The position numbers were made by a program, and so were the translations under genes. From the NCBI GenBank assembly GCA_044349305.1, contig JBIKRF010000113.1:1-6458 (forward strand): a stretch of DNA of 6,458 bases, given 5' to 3'. The DNA comes from CAIZGX01 sp044349305. Lineage in GTDB: Bacteria; Bacteroidota; Bacteroidia; Flavobacteriales_D; Sanyastnellaceae. Of the stretch, positions 1-6,458 are shown piece by piece. Below the pieces are notes generated by a model. It did not search any database, had not been told where the DNA came from, and saw only the letters and a list, made by a program, of their open reading frames with translations. Position 1 is the stretch's first letter, and every line of letters starts with the position of its first letter.

Positions 1-37
1 ATAGTAGTAGAATAATTCTAGAAAGTTTTAAGCAAGG

Positions 38-69
38 ACAACCTCGATTTTCGAGGTTGTTTTATTTTT
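38..69 (+). terminator. Rho-independent terminator of the upstream gene
   Basis: A perfect 10-bp inverted repeat (ACAACCTCGA at 38-47, TCGAGGTTGT at 51-60) closes a TTT loop and is followed directly by a T-rich run through 69. This is the classic form of an intrinsic terminator reading rightwards. There is no matching A-rich tract on the left flank, so it is unlikely to work efficiently in the other direction. It should end a transcript entering from the left of the window and so separates the maeB-ruvA-sprA cluster from its upstream neighbour, whose coding end is not identifiable here. Confidence 0.85.
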
Positions 70-70
70 G
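63..70 (+). promoter_or_regulatory. Candidate Bacteroidota -7 promoter element for maeB
   Basis: The octamer TATTTTTG is an exact match to the Bacteroidota sigma-ABfr -7 consensus TAnnTTTG. It lies 18 nt before the chosen maeB ATG, so transcription would start near 75-78 and leave a very short leader. No TTG/TTTG -33 element is seen at the usual 17-23 nt spacing upstream, because that space is taken by the left arm of the terminator hairpin. The octamer is also the T tract of that terminator, so the match could be a by-product of the U run. It is the only promoter-like site before the first gene of the cluster. Confidence 0.35.
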
Positions 71-88
71 CAAACCCAAACAAATAAC

Positions 89-2368
89 ATGAAGCAAATT
101 AAGAGGAAAGAGGCACTCGATTACCACGAGCTAGGAAGGAAAGGAAAGCTGGAAATCGTGCCTACTAAGCCATACAGCACTCAGCGCGATTTGGCCCTTG
201 CTTATTCACCAGGGGTTGCAGAACCGGTAAAAGCCATTGCGGAAAATATCGATGACGTTTATAAATATACAGGGAAAGGAAATTTAGTAGCTGTTATTTC
301 TAATGGAACAGCAATTCTTGGGCTAGGAAACCTCGGGCCAGAAGCGAGCAAGCCGGTTATGGAAGGAAAGGGGATGCTGTTCAAGATCTTCGCAGACATC
401 GATTCGATTGACATTGAAATGAAAGCAACCGAGGTCGATGATTTTGTGAATACTGTCATTAACATCAGCCCCACTTTCGGTGGTATTAATCTGGAAGACA
501 TTAAAGCACCAGAAGCTTTCGAAATTGAAGAAAGACTAAAGGAAGCCCTTGATATTCCAATCATGCACGACGATCAGCACGGAACAGCAATTATCTCAAG
601 TGCGGCTTTGTTGAATGCTTTGGAGATAGCAGGAAAAAATATTGGCGATATAAAAATTGTGGTGAGTGGTGCCGGCGCAGCAGCATTGAGTTGTTTGAAT
701 GCCATGATTGGTCTTGGGTTGAGCCCGGCGAACATACGCATGTTCGACTCGAAGGGTTTAATCAATACTTCCAGAGAAGATATCGATCACAGAAAGAAAA
801 GATTTGCAGTTGATTCAAATGAAAAATCTCTTGCGGAAGCGTTGGTAAATGCCGATGTTTTCTTAGGTCTTTCGCAAGGGAATATTGTTACGCCCGAAAT
901 GGTTCAATCCATGGCAAGCAATCCGGTTGTTTTCGCGCTTGCAAACCCAGATCCTGAAATTCCATTTGAAGAAGCAATGGCTGCAAGGCCGGATGTAATC
1001 ATGGCTACAGGAAGAAGTGATCATCCGAACCAAGTGAACAACGTATTGGGTTTTCCATTCATATTCAGAGGAGCTTTAGACGTTCGCGCAACAAAAATTA
1101 ACGATGCCATGAAGTTGGCTGCTGTTAAAGCGTTAGCTGAATTAGCAAAGGCAACGGTTCCTGAAGAGGTCATGGAAGCTTATCATATCACCAGCCTTTC
1201 ATTCGGAAAAGACTATATCATTCCAAAACCAAATGATCCGCGTTTGTTGGTAGCTGTTTCTACAGCTGTTGCGAAAGCTGCTATTGAAAGCGGTGTTGCG
1301 AAAAATCCAATTACAGATTGGGATGCCTACGCAAGCGAATTGCTCGGTAGAATGGGTCGCGACAATGCCCTCACAAGAGGCATCTCAGAACGAGCTAGAA
1401 AAGATAAGAAGCGTGTGGTTTTTGCGGAAGGAGATAATCCAAAGATTCTTAAAGCCGCTGAACAAGCCAAAGACGATGGCATAGCTATTCCAATATTATT
1501 GGGACAAGAAGAAAAAATTCGAGAACTAATTCGTGAGTTCGATTTGGATTTAGGCGATGTGGAAATTATTGATCCTCGCCTCGATTCGCACAAGGCGGAA
1601 CGCGAGAAATACGGCGAGTTTTTCTATCAAAAAAGAATGCGCAAGGGCATTACCAAAACAGAAGCTTCGCGCATCATGCGAGAACGCAACTACTTCGGTG
1701 CAATGATGGTTGAAACTGGAGTAGCTGATGCTATGATTTCAGGAATGACACGCAATTATGCGAAAGTCATTCGTCCAGGATTGGAAACTATTGGAACAGC
1801 CAAAGATGTTAAAACGGTTTGCGGAATGTACATTGTTCAGACACCGAAGGGCCCAATGTTTTTCGCAGATACTACGGTAAACAGAGATCCAACTGCTGAG
1901 CAATTAGTAGATATTACTCTTCTAGTTGCCGATGCTGTTTCAAAAATGAAAATTGCACCTCGAATGGCCATGTTGAGCTACTCGAATTTCGGTTCTTCAA
2001 ACGGAGCCGATCCCGAGAAGGTGGCTAAAGCCGTTTCAATACTTCATCAGAATCACCCACATTTAATTGTAGACGGTGAAATTCAAGCAAACTTTGCCTT
2101 GAATCCGGAAATGAGAAAAGAGAATTTTCCATTTTCTAAATTGGCAGATTCCAAAGTAAATACCTTAATCTTCCCAAATCTTTCTTCAGGAAATATCAGT
2201 TACAAAATCTTACAAGAAGTAGCGGGAATGGAAGTTATTGGTCCAATTTTGTTGGGCATGAAAAGGAGTTATCATATCTTGCAAATGGGTTGCTCGGTTC
2301 GTGAAATAGTAAACATGGTTCGCGTAGCTGTTGTAGATGCACAAGCCAAAGGAACCTTAAACAGATAA
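89..2368 (+). CDS. maeB: NADP-dependent malic enzyme with C-terminal phosphotransacetylase-like domain
   Basis: Cytoplasmic oxidative decarboxylation of L-malate to pyruvate and CO2, forming NADPH, which links the TCA cycle to pyruvate and biosynthetic reducing power. From the ATG at 89 the protein has 759 residues, the length I recall for E. coli MaeB. The N-terminal malic domain shows TQRDLALAYSPGVAEP (about 32-47, with the tyrosine at 39) and HDDQHGTAI (160-168, metal and substrate region). The NAD(P)-binding domain has the Rossmann loop GAGAAA (194-199), ALANPDPEI (about 283-291) and NQVNNVLGFPF. From about 440 (RVVFAEGDNPKIL) to the end is a phosphotransacetylase-type domain with GMTRNYAKVIRPG (from 552), FADTTVNRDPTAEQ (from 592) and a late GCSVREIV. 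In this family the domain is generally regarded as allosteric, acetyl-CoA-responsive and not catalytic, and changed active-site positions here agree. A TTG seven codons upstream (68) is in frame but lies inside the terminator T tract, and family alignment from KRKEALDYH favours the ATG. No Shine-Dalgarno is seen. It is first in the cluster. Confidence 0.96.
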   Translation: MKQIKRKEALDYHELGRKGKLEIVPTKPYSTQRDLALAYSPGVAEPVKAIAENIDDVYKYTGKGNLVAVISNGTAILGLGNLGPEASKPVMEGKGMLFKIFADIDSIDIEMKATEVDDFVNTVINISPTFGGINLEDIKAPEAFEIEERLKEALDIPIMHDDQHGTAIISSAALLNALEIAGKNIGDIKIVVSGAGAAALSCLNAMIGLGLSPANIRMFDSKGLINTSREDIDHRKKRFAVDSNEKSLAEALVNADVFLGLSQGNIVTPEMVQSMASNPVVFALANPDPEIPFEEAMAARPDVIMATGRSDHPNQVNNVLGFPFIFRGALDVRATKINDAMKLAAVKALAELAKATVPEEVMEAYHITSLSFGKDYIIPKPNDPRLLVAVSTAVAKAAIESGVAKNPITDWDAYASELLGRMGRDNALTRGISERARKDKKRVVFAEGDNPKILKAAEQAKDDGIAIPILLGQEEKIRELIREFDLDLGDVEIIDPRLDSHKAEREKYGEFFYQKRMRKGITKTEASRIMRERNYFGAMMVETGVADAMISGMTRNYAKVIRPGLETIGTAKDVKTVCGMYIVQTPKGPMFFADTTVNRDPTAEQLVDITLLVADAVSKMKIAPRMAMLSYSNFGSSNGADPEKVAKAVSILHQNHPHLIVDGEIQANFALNPEMRKENFPFSKLADSKVNTLIFPNLSSGNISYKILQEVAGMEVIGPILLGMKRSYHILQMGCSVREIVNMVRVAVVDAQAKGTLNR

Positions 2369-2369
2369 A

Positions 2370-2960
2370 ATGCTCTATTCACTAACAGGAACACTCATTG
2401 AGAAATCGCCGGTTCATGCAGTTATAGACTGCCATGGAGTCGGTTATTTTCTGAATATAAGTTTAGCAACTTATTCTGCTCTGCCAAACAACGGTGAGGT
2501 CATGCTCTATACTCATTTGCATGTTAATGGAAATGATTTTTCCTTGGTGCTTTATGGGTTCTATTCCGATCAGGAAAAGGAGTTGTTTAAAAAATTGACC
2601 AGTGTAAGCGGTGTTGGTCCAAACACAGCTAGAATGGTTCTTTCAAGTTTGAATGTAAACGAATTAATTCAGGTTATTGCCAACAAAGACCTTCCGTCGT
2701 TGAAACGAATAAAGGGAATTGGTGAGAAAACAGCAGAAAGGATTCTGGTTGATCTGCACAACAAAGTTGGAAAGATTGATGGAGTAATCATTGAAAAAAT
2801 TGGAGGTGTGCACAATACGACTCGACAAGATGCGTTAGTGGCACTGTCCCAACTGGGCCTAGACAAAACCAAAACCGAAAAAATGTTAGATAAGATTCTT
2901 GTTAGCAATGGCGATTTGCCGTTGGAGGAACTTATAAAGCAAGTGTTGAAACAGATATAA
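2370..2960 (+). CDS. ruvA: Holliday junction branch migration protein RuvA
   Basis: DNA-binding subunit of the RuvAB branch-migration machine. Tetramers hold the four-way junction open while RuvB hexamers pump DNA, and RuvC resolves it. The protein is 196 residues, usual for the family. Domain I (about 1-64) is an OB fold with VIDCHGVGYFLNIS and LYGF at its end. Domain II carries two helix-hairpin-helix motifs, SVSGVGPNTA (78-87) and IKGIGEKTAERIL (114-126). After a short linker (about 135-150), domain III (about 152-196, RQDALVALSQLGL onward) is the RuvB-contacting three-helix bundle. The loop before LYGF reads HVNGNDFSLV, where E. coli has an acidic pin (RED); this copy is about two residues longer and less acidic. 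The ATG follows the maeB stop by one base with no Shine-Dalgarno, and sprA begins four bases after its stop, so co-transcription is likely. The order is positional; no functional tie to its neighbours is implied. Confidence 0.97.
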   Translation: MLYSLTGTLIEKSPVHAVIDCHGVGYFLNISLATYSALPNNGEVMLYTHLHVNGNDFSLVLYGFYSDQEKELFKKLTSVSGVGPNTARMVLSSLNVNELIQVIANKDLPSLKRIKGIGEKTAERILVDLHNKVGKIDGVIIEKIGGVHNTTRQDALVALSQLGLDKTKTEKMLDKILVSNGDLPLEELIKQVLKQI

Positions 2961-2964
2961 CATT

Positions 2965-3045
2965 GTGAAAGAAGTAGTCCTCCGCCTCCTATCAAGAGCC
3001 ATTTTCGTAATGGCCCTTTGTGTTTCTGGGTGGTTGGCCTGGGCG
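2965..3045 (+). other. Signal peptide of SprA (residues 1-27)
   Basis: The first 27 codons give a basic n-region (K2, R7, R11), a hydrophobic core (AIFVMALCVSGWLAW) and an A-W-A cleavage motif before N28. This is a Sec/signal peptidase I type leader, as expected for an outer-membrane barrel that is exported to the periplasm before BAM-dependent assembly. Cys19 is preceded by M-A-L rather than a lipobox ending in G/A/S, so a lipoprotein leader is not supported. Confidence 0.8.
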
Positions 3046-6000
3046 AATACTTCGGTAGAGACTCGCGTTATTGCAAAGTCAAACCACAACTTCGTTTTTG
3101 CCCCAGATACTGTAACGCCCGTTTGGCCGAACGACGATAGTCCAGCTCCAAACGAAGGGGGGAATGGAATTGAAATTCCACTGCCAGATAATATTCACTA
3201 TTCTATCGAATACAATCCGGCCACAGGGCGGTATGAAGTTATTCAGAAAGTAGGAGATAAGTTCGATTACCGCAGAGCGACTACGATGGATATGGAAGAT
3301 TTCTTAGACTTCCAACTAGATAAAAATGTTTCCAAATATTGGAATAAAATTAAAGACGATAAGTCGGTAGCAAACAAGGAATTTGCACCAGTGATTAAAG
3401 TTGGTGGAGATAATTTCGAACATATTTTCGGGTCGAATGAGATTGAAATTCGGCCACAAGGTTCGGCCGAATTAACATTCGGTTTGAACTCTCAACGTAC
3501 CGAGAACCCAAGAATTCCAGAGCGTCAGCGTAAAAACACCAATTTCAATTTTGACCAGAAAATTCAAATGAATGTTATTGGTAACATTGGTACAAAGCTG
3601 AAATTAAAGGTGAATTACAACACCGAGAGCACGTTTGAATTTGAGAACAATATGAAGGTGGAGTACACCGGAGATGAAGATCAAATTATGCGTAAAATTG
3701 AATTGGGTACTGTTTCTCTGCCGCTAACAGGAACCCTTATGCCGGGTAGTTTAGGTTTGTTTGGGGCGAAGGTTGAAACACAATGGGGAAAGCTAAAGAA
3801 CACGACCATTTTAACTCAACAAAAAGGAGAGCGCAAAGAAATTACAGTTCAAGGTGGGGCTCAAACAACGCGCTTCGATATTGCTGCAGATAATTACGAA
3901 GCAAACCGACACTATTTCCTTTCCGGATATTTTAGAGACACATACAACAGCGCTCTTGCGGCTTTACCTGTTGTAAACAGTGGGGTAAACATCACCCGAA
4001 TTGAAGTTTGGGTCGTGAATCAGCAGGCCAACACGCAAGACGTTCGTAACATCATGGCCTTTGCAGATTTGGGAGAAAACGCTCAATATATTTCTTCAGA
4101 TTACAACAACTCATCTCTTATTAATCCAGGACAACTTCAAAATCCAGATAACGAGAATAATAATTTGTATAACGTCGTTTCGAATAACCAGAGTATTCTT
4201 GATTTCTCAAATGCGAATGCGGCTATTCAAGCCTTGGGGTATGGAATGAAGCAAGGTATTCACTACGAGCGTGTTGGTAATGCGAGAAAGTTGACTCCTT
4301 CTGAATACACTTACAACTCTCGCCTAGGTTTTATATCCCTGAAACAAGCATTGAATAACGCTGAAGTTTTGGGTGTTTCATACGAATACACCTTGAATGG
4401 ACAGACCTATCAAGTAGGAACACTATCGCAAGACGGAGTTGCTGCGCCACAAGCGTTGATGTTAAAAATGTTGAAGTCATCCATAACCTTGGTTAAACTA
4501 ACAAATGGCGACCCTTCTCCACTTTGGAAAAACATGATGAAGAACGTCTATAACTTGGAATCATTTGGAATTTCTCCAGAGAATTTCAGGTTGGAAGTTT
4601 GGTACAATAACCCAGCAACTGGGGTGAACATGAATTACATTCCACGAGAACCGTTGAGCGGAAAGTTATTAATGCAAGTTTTAAATCTAGACAGAATAGA
4701 TGCGCAACAGATGCTGGGTAGTGATGGGTTCTTCGACTTTGTTCCAAATGCTGCAACCACGGGTGGATTAATAGATGCCTCTTCGGGAAGGGTGTACTTC
4801 CCTGTAGTCGAACCTTTTGGTAAACATCTCTCCGATCAGATTTATGCCGGTTTAGGTAATACCCCTCAAGCAGCACAAATCGTCTCTCAGGTTGTCTTTC
4901 AACCACTTTACGATTCAACAAAAACAGCAGCTCAAATTGGTTTTCCTCAATTGAATCGTTTTAGAATTAAAGGAGAATATCAAAGCGCTTCAGGGTCAGA
5001 AATTTCGTTGAATGCTTTAAATATTCCGCAAGGGGCTGTAACTGTTACAGCAGGTGGAATGAGACTTACAGAAGGAACAGATTTTACTGTGAATTACAAT
5101 TTGGGTAAAGTGACCATTCTCAATGAGAGCATCATGAGTTCAGGACAACCGATACAGATTTCGGTTGAGAGCAATTCCATGTTCAACCTGCAATATAAAA
5201 CCTTAATTGGAAGTAGATTCGATTACAAGTTCTCAGACAACCTGGCAATGGGTGCAACGTTTATGAATTTGAAAGAACGACCCTTAACTCAAAAAGTTAA
5301 CGTTGGAGATGATCCTGTTAATAACGCTATGATTGGGTTTGATATGAATTTTCAGAAGGAAGTTCCAATAATTACAAAATGGATTGATAGAATTCCAGGT
5401 ATTCAAACAAAAGAAAAGTCGACCGTTACATTTAACCTTGAAGCAGCGAAAATATTTCCAGGGCACTCCCGAGCAATATCAGAAGACGGGAATGCTTATT
5501 TAGACGATTTTGAAGGGAGTCAAAGTGTCATTGACTTGCGTTCGTTGAACCAGTGGTTCATCGCGTCCACCCCTAAGTTACAATCTTCTTTATTCCCTGA
5601 AGGCGATTTCGAAGATAGCTTGGTTTATGGCGCGAATCGCGCACAATTAGCGTGGTACGTTATTGACCCTTTATTTTATAGGAACAGCTCTTATACACCA
5701 CCAAACATTACGGTTGATATGCAGAGTGATCACCGGATGCGTGAGGTACTTGAGTCCGAGGTTTTTCCAAACAGACAATTGCCATCAGGTACCCCTCCAA
5801 ACATCACTTGCCTCGATCTTTCATACTACCCGGAAGAAAGAGGAATGTATAATTTCGAGTTGCCGAATGGTTATGCGGGAAGATCTGCCGGTTTGAATAC
5901 GAATGGTACTTTGAAAGATCCAGTTTCGCGATGGGGAGGAATACAGCGCTCACTTACAACAACCGATTTCGAAACTTCAAATGTGCAGTTTATTCAGTTT

Positions 6001-6458
6001 TGGGTAATGGATCCCTTCAATGACGATTCCGAGAATATAAATGGTGGAGATTTATATTTTAATTTAGGTAATGTGAGCGAAGACGTTATGAACGACTCAC
6101 ACATGAGCTTCGAAAACGGATTCCCTTCAGCCAACAATGACCTGCCAATTGAGCAAGGTACTTGGGGAAATTATCCTTCGCCAACAACATTCAATGTGGT
6201 GAATGCCTTTGATTACACTTCTGGTAACTACGAGCAACAAGATATTGGTTTAGACGGATTGAATTCAGCGGCAGAGCAGTCCTATTTTTCAAATTGGCTT
6301 TTACAGATGCAAGGGTTCTTGACTCCAGACGCATACAGCAAATACCAACAAGATCCATCTGCAGATAACTTCAAATACTTCCGCAATTCTCAGGCAGATG
6401 CGGCCAACTTGAATACGCTTGAGCGATATAAAAATTACAACTCTTACGAAGGAAACTC
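2965..6458 (+). CDS. sprA: Cell surface protein SprA/Sov, type IX secretion translocon (5' part, runs off window)
   Basis: SprA is the very large outer-membrane beta-barrel that forms the protein-conducting channel of the type IX secretion system. It is needed for secretion of adhesins and enzymes and, in gliding species, for surface motility. Known homologues are about 2,400 residues; 1164 codons plus 2 bases are present, all open, and the end lies beyond the window. The reading frame begins with GTG, because a TGA at 2947-2949 closes it just upstream and GTG is the first usable start after it. This gives a signal peptide with K2, R7 and R11, a hydrophobic core, and likely cleavage after AWA (27). 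The ATG at codon 16 would leave no charged n-region. Family-like stretches include IEIRPQGSAELTFG (161-174), TGTLMPGSLGLFGAK (255-269), LNLDRIDAQQMLGSDGFFDF (573-592), YLDDFEGSQSVIDLRSL (845-861), AWYVIDPLF (896-904), QFWVMDPF (1011-1018) and GLDGLNSAAEQSYFSNWL (1095-1112). The first part corresponds to the SprA N-terminal motility domain; exact domain limits were not computed. Likely co-transcribed with ruvA. Confidence 0.96.
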   Translation, partial: MKEVVLRLLSRAIFVMALCVSGWLAWANTSVETRVIAKSNHNFVFAPDTVTPVWPNDDSPAPNEGGNGIEIPLPDNIHYSIEYNPATGRYEVIQKVGDKFDYRRATTMDMEDFLDFQLDKNVSKYWNKIKDDKSVANKEFAPVIKVGGDNFEHIFGSNEIEIRPQGSAELTFGLNSQRTENPRIPERQRKNTNFNFDQKIQMNVIGNIGTKLKLKVNYNTESTFEFENNMKVEYTGDEDQIMRKIELGTVSLPLTGTLMPGSLGLFGAKVETQWGKLKNTTILTQQKGERKEITVQGGAQTTRFDIAADNYEANRHYFLSGYFRDTYNSALAALPVVNSGVNITRIEVWVVNQQANTQDVRNIMAFADLGENAQYISSDYNNSSLINPGQLQNPDNENNNLYNVVSNNQSILDFSNANAAIQALGYGMKQGIHYERVGNARKLTPSEYTYNSRLGFISLKQALNNAEVLGVSYEYTLNGQTYQVGTLSQDGVAAPQALMLKMLKSSITLVKLTNGDPSPLWKNMMKNVYNLESFGISPENFRLEVWYNNPATGVNMNYIPREPLSGKLLMQVLNLDRIDAQQMLGSDGFFDFVPNAATTGGLIDASSGRVYFPVVEPFGKHLSDQIYAGLGNTPQAAQIVSQVVFQPLYDSTKTAAQIGFPQLNRFRIKGEYQSASGSEISLNALNIPQGAVTVTAGGMRLTEGTDFTVNYNLGKVTILNESIMSSGQPIQISVESNSMFNLQYKTLIGSRFDYKFSDNLAMGATFMNLKERPLTQKVNVGDDPVNNAMIGFDMNFQKEVPIITKWIDRIPGIQTKEKSTVTFNLEAAKIFPGHSRAISEDGNAYLDDFEGSQSVIDLRSLNQWFIASTPKLQSSLFPEGDFEDSLVYGANRAQLAWYVIDPLFYRNSSYTPPNITVDMQSDHRMREVLESEVFPNRQLPSGTPPNITCLDLSYYPEERGMYNFELPNGYAGRSAGLNTNGTLKDPVSRWGGIQRSLTTTDFETSNVQFIQFWVMDPFNDDSENINGGDLYFNLGNVSEDVMNDSHMSFENGFPSANNDLPIEQGTWGNYPSPTTFNVVNAFDYTSGNYEQQDIGLDGLNSAAEQSYFSNWLLQMQGFLTPDAYSKYQQDPSADNFKYFRNSQADAANLNTLERYKNYNSYEGN
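4288..4392 (+). repeat. SprA internal beta module, copy 1 (residues 442-476)
   Basis: The segment KLTPSEYTYNSRLGFISL followed by GVSYEYT shares its layout with a second SprA segment at residues 700-737 (RLTEGTDFTVNYNLGKVTIL then ISVES). The shared plan is [KR]LT, three residues, an aromatic plus T, N, two residues or fewer, LG, a beta strand, about a dozen residues, and a strand starting [IV]S. It is a divergent protein-level repeat, not a DNA repeat. It probably marks similar extracellular or periplasmic beta-sandwich inserts of the barrel; that placement is inference. Confidence 0.45.
5062..5175 (+). repeat. SprA internal beta module, copy 2 (residues 700-737)
   Basis: RLTEGTDFTVNYNLGKVTIL followed by ISVES matches the layout of the module at residues 442-476. 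Just before it, GAVTVTAGGM gives an extra strand, making a pattern of the kind 'strand, G-G, L-x-E-G-x-D-[FY]-x-V-x-Y, G-x-[VI]-x-[IV]' that I associate with SprA proteins. The similarity was judged by eye only. Confidence 0.45.

Noticed and set aside
1..37. Tail of an upstream gene (possible stop TAA at 13-15)
   Set aside because: Only four codons precede the stop in the window; too short to identify a gene or even be sure of the frame, though the following terminator implies a gene ends nearby.
68..88. In-frame TTG start giving a seven-residue longer MaeB
   Set aside because: The TTG lies in the terminator T tract and candidate -7 element, and the extra residues (MQTQTNN) are not family-like. 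The ATG at 89 gives the usual family length.
259..765. Two minus-strand open frames inside maeB
   Set aside because: Low-complexity Ser/Ile/Pro-rich translations antisense to conserved malic enzyme motifs; shadows of the real gene.
2965..3045. SprA as a lipoprotein through Cys19
   Set aside because: The residues before Cys19 (M-A-L) do not fit a lipobox, and SprA homologues are integral barrels with ordinary signal peptides.
2669..3089. Minus-strand open frames spanning the ruvA-sprA junction
   Set aside because: Antisense to the helix-hairpin-helix motifs and the SprA signal peptide; no family resemblance or regulatory support.
4586..4921. Minus-strand open frame of 111 codons inside sprA
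   Set aside because: It lies antisense to strongly SprA-like coding sequence (LNLDRIDAQQMLG, PVVEPFGKHL), shows no recognisable protein family and no promoter; a chance shadow frame.
5663..5896. Plus-strand 77-codon frame inside sprA, read in another frame
   Set aside because: The sprA frame is continuous through this region with conserved motifs (AWYVIDPLF, LSYYPEERGMYNFE), so there is no frameshift and this frame is fortuitous.
1..6458. Mobile element, CRISPR array, tRNA/rRNA, riboswitch or novel defence-type system
   Set aside because: Nearly all bases are accounted for by three recognisable core genes; no direct repeat arrays, transposase-like frames or structured leader were seen on either strand.

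Overview
The window holds three same-strand genes packed almost end to end. They look like a piece of a Bacteroidota chromosome, probably a Flavobacteriia-like or related gliding or T9SS-bearing lineage. The grounds are: SprA (found only in Bacteroidota), moderately low GC with many A/T-rich codons, no Shine-Dalgarno sequence before any of the genes, and an exact match to the Bacteroidota -7 promoter element TAnnTTTG.

Layout. Positions 1-37 hold no recognisable gene. Positions 38-69 form a perfect 10-bp hairpin plus T tract, an intrinsic terminator for whatever lies upstream. A candidate promoter element (63-70) overlaps its T tract. Next come maeB (89-2368, NADP-type malic enzyme fused to a phosphotransacetylase-like domain), ruvA (2370-2960, Holliday-junction-binding subunit, 1 nt after maeB) and sprA (GTG start at 2965, 4 nt after ruvA). 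sprA runs off the right edge after 1164 codons, roughly the first half of a protein that is usually about 2,400 residues. No stretch over 300 bases lacks a gene.

How the genes work together. The 1-nt and 4-nt gaps suggest one transcript from a start just upstream of maeB. The products have unrelated jobs: malate to pyruvate with NADPH formation in the cytoplasm, DNA junction processing, and the outer-membrane type IX secretion translocon. I recall malic enzyme-ruvA-sprA, with gcvH after sprA, as a recurring neighbourhood in Bacteroidota, so this is best read as a conserved housekeeping cluster rather than a new functional system.

I found no mobile element, CRISPR array, RNA gene or undescribed system. 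The points most worth a second look are within-family details: an altered acidic-pin loop in RuvA, loss of the transacetylase catalytic residues in MaeB, a terminator overlapping a candidate promoter, the GTG start of sprA, and a repeated beta module inside SprA.
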